9,393 nt of DNA, from NCBI GenBank assembly GCA_021781855.1, contig JAJXWC010000083.1, positions 1 through 9,393 on the forward strand. The letters run 5' to 3'. The notes under the pieces were generated by a model. It was given only the letters and a program-made list of their open reading frames with translations. It did not search any database and was not told the origin of the DNA. Each line of letters starts with the position of its first letter. The stretch's first letter is position 1. A program made the translations under genes and the position numbers. Origin of the DNA: Bacillota bacterium (GTDB taxonomy: Bacteria; Bacillota; Bacilli; Lactobacillales; Streptococcaceae). Below, piece after piece: positions 6,841-9,393 of the stretch.

Positions 6841-7012
6841 GGAAACATTTCCAGTAGTGAGTGCTCGCGGAACTTCCTTCGGCGAACTCTAGTGCCCTGC
6901 TTGTCTTCCTGCGGAAGCCTTCACGATGCACAAGATTTCGCTGTCAGGTGATTTCCGCTGCGCGGATTGCACACCGCTGAAGCGGCGGCAATCTCACTAC
7001 GGGAAATTTTCC
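6841..7012. repeat. Inner unit of R3 bounded by imperfect inverted repeats
   Basis: The ends GGAAACATTTCCAGTAGTGA (6841-6860, plus G) and CTCACTACGGGAAATTTTCC (6993-7012) are near reverse complements. They match the ends of the inner unit in R2 (4673-4906), but the unit is 172 bp here against 234 bp there. Confidence 0.6.
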
Positions 7013-7055
7013 ACGGATAGCCCCGCTGGGGTGAGCCCTCTGGGCGGTCATGGTT

Positions 7056-7091
7056 AGGGTACAACCTCACACCTTCGTGTAAGGTCACCCT
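7056..7091 (-). other. Long stem-loop of R3
   Basis: Same fold as 4592-4630: AGGGT/ACCCT, ACCT/AGGT, then TTACAC/GTGTGA around GAAG. One C has been lost from the upper stem relative to R2, and the stem is still paired. Confidence 0.72.
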
Positions 7092-7102
7092 GTCCAAGAA
7101 GC

Positions 7103-7164
7103 CTATCTCGCTTCGCTCCGCTGTCCATTCGCTCTAAGCGACTGAAGTCGCAAGGCGAATTGGC
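7103..7164 (-). repeat. Mobile module within R3 (counterpart at 4721-4780 in R2)
   Basis: This module contains the stem GCGACTTCAGTCGC (7151-7138) enclosed by ATTCGC/GCGAAT, then TGGACAGCG and GCGAAGCG. In R2 the counterpart has GCGACTTTAGTCGC, TGGACAGCG and GCGAAGCGCGGAGATAG, but lies after the GTAGTGAG end. The module therefore changed position as a block. Confidence 0.65.
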
Positions 7165-7242
7165 AAGCGCTGAAGCGCTAACGCCCTATGGCGCCGCTCC
7201 GCGGTTGAAAGCATGCTTTAGGATACCCTCATCTTTTTTAGC

Positions 7243-8565
7243 TCAGTATTTATCCAAAAATCTCAGACCTTTAGGAAAATAATTTTTGACGACGCCATTG
7301 ACTGCTTTAGCAAAGCCTAGGCCGTTGCCGTTTATGGTAAGCTGCAGCCAGCCATTTTTGACCGCGTCATCCACGGTCAAAGTTTCTCCTGCGACATATT
7401 TTTTGAACTGTGCGTCATTTATTTCGAGGCTCTGGGCGACTTCTGTTGCTTTCAAAGCAAGTCCGAGTGCAAATGATGGCTCGAACCGATTTTTCTTGAA
7501 AACACCGAGATGCAAACCATTGCGAGCAATTTTTAATTTTGACAAATCAGGCAAACCCGCTGGCAGCAAGTACAAATTATCGCCGAAAACTTGAAAAATT
7601 CCATTTGACAGGTCGCACAAAAGCGCATTTTCAGCAAATTCTTCCCAAAGCATCTGTTGAGTTTTGGTCAAATTTGTTTTTCCTGATTTTATCTTTCGCT
7701 CGGAAACGCTCGAAGCTGTATTTACAAATTTTGCCACAAATTGCCCTTCACCGCGAAATTGATGCGGATAACAACGTATCACTTCGGGCAAATCAATGCC
7801 AGCCGCTAAACCGTTTTGCTTGGGAATATTGACCAAGCGTAAATCAGGATAGTTTTCGAGCAGCCAGCGGACATTCGCTTCATTTTCTTCAGGCGACCAA
7901 GTGCAAGTCGAGTAAATCAATTCGCCATTTGCACCCAGCATCTTGAGTGCCTCAGTGAGAATTTCTCGCTGTAAAATCGCACACTGTTCAGGATAATCTG
8001 CGCTCCAATATTGCATCGCATCAGGGTCTTTGCGAAACATTCCCTCACCAGAACAAGGCGCATCAATCACAATCAAATCAAAATAATCGGGAAAAATTGT
8101 GGCGAGTCGCGCAGGACTTTCATTAAGCACCACCACATTTCGTGCACCAAATCGCTCAATATTTTCAGCTAAAATCTTGCTGCGTTTCGGTGAAATTTCA
8201 TTTGAAACGAGCAAGCCGTCATTGCCGAGAAAACTCAGCAAATGCGTGGACTTTCCACCGGGCGCTGCGCACAAATCCAGCACTTTCATGTGAGCGGAAG
8301 GTGCTGCAACTTCACCGACCACCTGTGCCGCTGGCTCTTGCGAATAAACCAACCCCGTCACGTGTTCTGCCGATTTTCCAGAAACCTTACCATAATAGCC
8401 AAAATGACTGCCTGAAATTCGTTCAAAACCTGTTATTGTCCCTGTTTTCAGAGGATTGATGCGAAAACCGCTCACCGCTGGCTCATCGAAACTTTTGACA
8501 AAATCGCCAAATTCATCGCCGAGTAAATTTTGATATTTTTTTAGAAATTCATCTGGTAAATTCAT
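7243..8565 (-). CDS. RsmF/NSUN-family rRNA cytosine-5 methyltransferase
   Basis: A SAM-dependent RNA m5C methyltransferase of the RsmB/RsmF (NOL1/NOP2/Sun) family, most like RsmF, which modifies 16S rRNA. The product has 440 residues from ATG 8565. An N-terminal domain (FRINPLK, 34-40; YSQEPAAQ, 74-81) leads to the Rossmann core with the SAM loop LDLCAAPGGKSTHL (96-109), DAPCSGEGMFRKD (168-180) and YSTCTWSPEENE (218-229). Cys171 and Cys221 are the expected catalytic pair. A roughly 150-residue C-terminal region resembles the RsmF RNA-binding/PUA-like tail. The preceding gene's TGA shares one base with this ATG; a GTG one codon earlier (8568) would overlap it by four bases. No strong ribosome site is seen, so translation probably depends on termination of the upstream gene. 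The exact target base cannot be told. Confidence 0.92.
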   Translation of the reverse strand: MNLPDEFLKKYQNLLGDEFGDFVKSFDEPAVSGFRINPLKTGTITGFERISGSHFGYYGKVSGKSAEHVTGLVYSQEPAAQVVGEVAAPSAHMKVLDLCAAPGGKSTHLLSFLGNDGLLVSNEISPKRSKILAENIERFGARNVVVLNESPARLATIFPDYFDLIVIDAPCSGEGMFRKDPDAMQYWSADYPEQCAILQREILTEALKMLGANGELIYSTCTWSPEENEANVRWLLENYPDLRLVNIPKQNGLAAGIDLPEVIRCYPHQFRGEGQFVAKFVNTASSVSERKIKSGKTNLTKTQQMLWEEFAENALLCDLSNGIFQVFGDNLYLLPAGLPDLSKLKIARNGLHLGVFKKNRFEPSFALGLALKATEVAQSLEINDAQFKKYVAGETLTVDDAVKNGWLQLTINGNGLGFAKAVNGVVKNYFPKGLRFLDKY

Positions 8566-9393
8566 CACAACATCGGCGAAATCAAGCGCGCCAGTCCTTC
8601 CTTAAATCGAATAAAATTCGAACGTTCTTCGTAACGTTCAAGCGTCAGACGTTTGCTGACTTGCAAATCTTTAACAAAATTATCCCGCAAATGCTGAGAA
8701 AAATCATAATCATACAAGACTACATTTGCCTCAAAACAAAGCTGCAAACTACGATAATCAAAATTCGCTGAACCAACTGACGCATACTCTCCGTCAATAA
8801 TAATCGTTTTGGCATGCGCAAAGCCATTTTCGTATGTATAAACTTGCGCACCAGCTTTCACCAAATCTGCGGCATAGAAATAAGTTGCCCAATAGACAAG
8901 CGGGTGGTCAGGTTTATTTGGAATGAGCATTTTCACTTGAATACCAGACAAAAGTGCCAATTTAAGCGTTTCGTGCAGCGCATCTGACGGAATATAATAA
9001 GGAGTTTGAATGATAATTTCCCGTTCTGCGCCAGAAATCATTTTCATGTAAGTTAATTTGATTTGTTCTTTATCCTCATCAGGTCCTGAAGTTACAAATT
9101 GTGCCGCAATATGCCCTTTATTTACGCTATCTGGAAAATAAGGCTCGCCCTCTGTAATCTCAAAATGATGCTGTGAATTCCAATCCAAAATGAACCGATG
9201 CTGCAACGAATAAACGATGTCCCCCTGCAAACGTAAGTGATTATCTCGCCAATAACCGAATTTTTTAGTTACTGAAGCATATTCATCTCCAACATTAAAT
9301 CCTCCTGTATAGCCAATCACGCCATCAATAACCACAATTTTGCGGTGCAGCCGATAGTTCGTTCGAGGATTGATGAGCGGCATAATCAGAGGG
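8565..9393 (-). CDS. cls: Cardiolipin synthase, phospholipase D family, C-terminal part (cut by window end)
   Basis: A membrane-associated enzyme that condenses phosphatidylglycerol molecules into cardiolipin and glycerol. The frame is open to the right edge, so the N-terminus is outside the window; the ATG at 9383 is internal. The first PLD/HKD motif is HRKIVVIDGVIGYTGGFNVG and the second is HAKTIIIDGEYASVGSANFD, each with the catalytic H-x-K-x4-D. Between them are the usual NSQHHFEITEG, TSGPDEDKEQIK and IQTPYYIP segments. The C-terminus RFKEGLARLISPML is typical of bacterial Cls. About 200 N-terminal residues, including the membrane segments expected in this family, are missing from view. 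It is translationally linked to the downstream methyltransferase gene through a TGATG overlap. Confidence 0.93.
   Translation of the reverse strand, partial: PLIMPLINPRTNYRLHRKIVVIDGVIGYTGGFNVGDEYASVTKKFGYWRDNHLRLQGDIVYSLQHRFILDWNSQHHFEITEGEPYFPDSVNKGHIAAQFVTSGPDEDKEQIKLTYMKMISGAEREIIIQTPYYIPSDALHETLKLALLSGIQVKMLIPNKPDHPLVYWATYFYAADLVKAGAQVYTYENGFAHAKTIIIDGEYASVGSANFDYRSLQLCFEANVVLYDYDFSQHLRDNFVKDLQVSKRLTLERYEERSNFIRFKEGLARLISPML

Larger units (their letters stand above)
6840..7210 (-). repeat. Repeat copy R3, 371-bp hairpin mosaic upstream of rapZ, inverted relative to R2
   Basis: On the minus strand it starts TTTCAACCGCGGAGCGG (7210 downward) and ends GGAAATGTTTCCA (6840). It shares the modules of R2 in a different order: the GCGACTTCAGTCGC module (7103-7164) lies between the AGCGCTTCAGCGCT palindrome and CTTCTTGG, whereas in R2 it sits inside the inner unit. 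Further stems include GATTGC...GCAATC enclosing CCGCTTCAGCGG, CTTCCTGCGGAAG, and GCCC-TCT-GGGC. No coding sequence is credible. It fills most of the 459-base gap between rapZ and the methyltransferase gene. The remaining bases, 7211-7242, hold only the palindrome edge (AAAGCATGCTTT, 7208-7219) and no clear terminator. Confidence 0.88.

Overview
The window looks like chromosomal DNA of a Lactococcus-type lactic acid bacterium (Lactococcaceae, possibly a raffinolactis/piscium-like lineage). This rests on protein resemblance (WhiA, YvcK, RapZ, the ABC permease), the rapZ-yvcK-whiA order typical of Firmicutes, low-to-moderate GC and Gram-positive signals (GGAGG ribosome sites, TTGAAA/TATAAT promoters). 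No rRNA or other marker is present, so the genus is an inference.

Layout, left to right. 1-128: a degenerate repeat copy (R1) beyond the end of an ABC operon. 129-2681 (minus): an exporter cassette with an ATPase gene followed by a type-2 permease. The permease reading frame is broken at codon 33 by one in-frame TAA, so it is called a probable pseudogene. 2682-2820: a compact divergent control region with two promoters whose -35 boxes lie in one palindrome, plus a second palindrome at the ABC transcription start. 2821-3390 (plus): the TetR-type regulator, closed by a strong terminator. 3569-6783 (minus): rapZ, yvcK and whiA. rapZ and yvcK overlap by 4 bases, but whiA is separated from yvcK by a 374-bp hairpin-rich repeat (R2). 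6840-7210: a second large repeat copy (R3) in inverted orientation, upstream of rapZ. 7243-9393 (minus): a cardiolipin synthase gene cut by the window edge, overlapping an RsmF/NSUN-type rRNA m5C methyltransferase gene.

How the parts work together: the TetR protein probably represses itself and the exporter through shared operators. RapZ, YvcK and WhiA form the conserved cluster linking nucleotide/UDP-sugar sensing, cell envelope and carbon metabolism, and growth or division. Cls and the methyltransferase are translationally linked housekeeping genes.

The most unusual content is the repeat family R1/R2/R3. It has no transposase and no coding sequence. It is a mosaic of short stem-loop modules that are duplicated, shuffled and nested between copies. 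One hairpin varies between copies by paired, structure-preserving substitutions. The two large copies face each other across yvcK-rapZ. I see no phage, CRISPR, tRNA or IS gene in the window.
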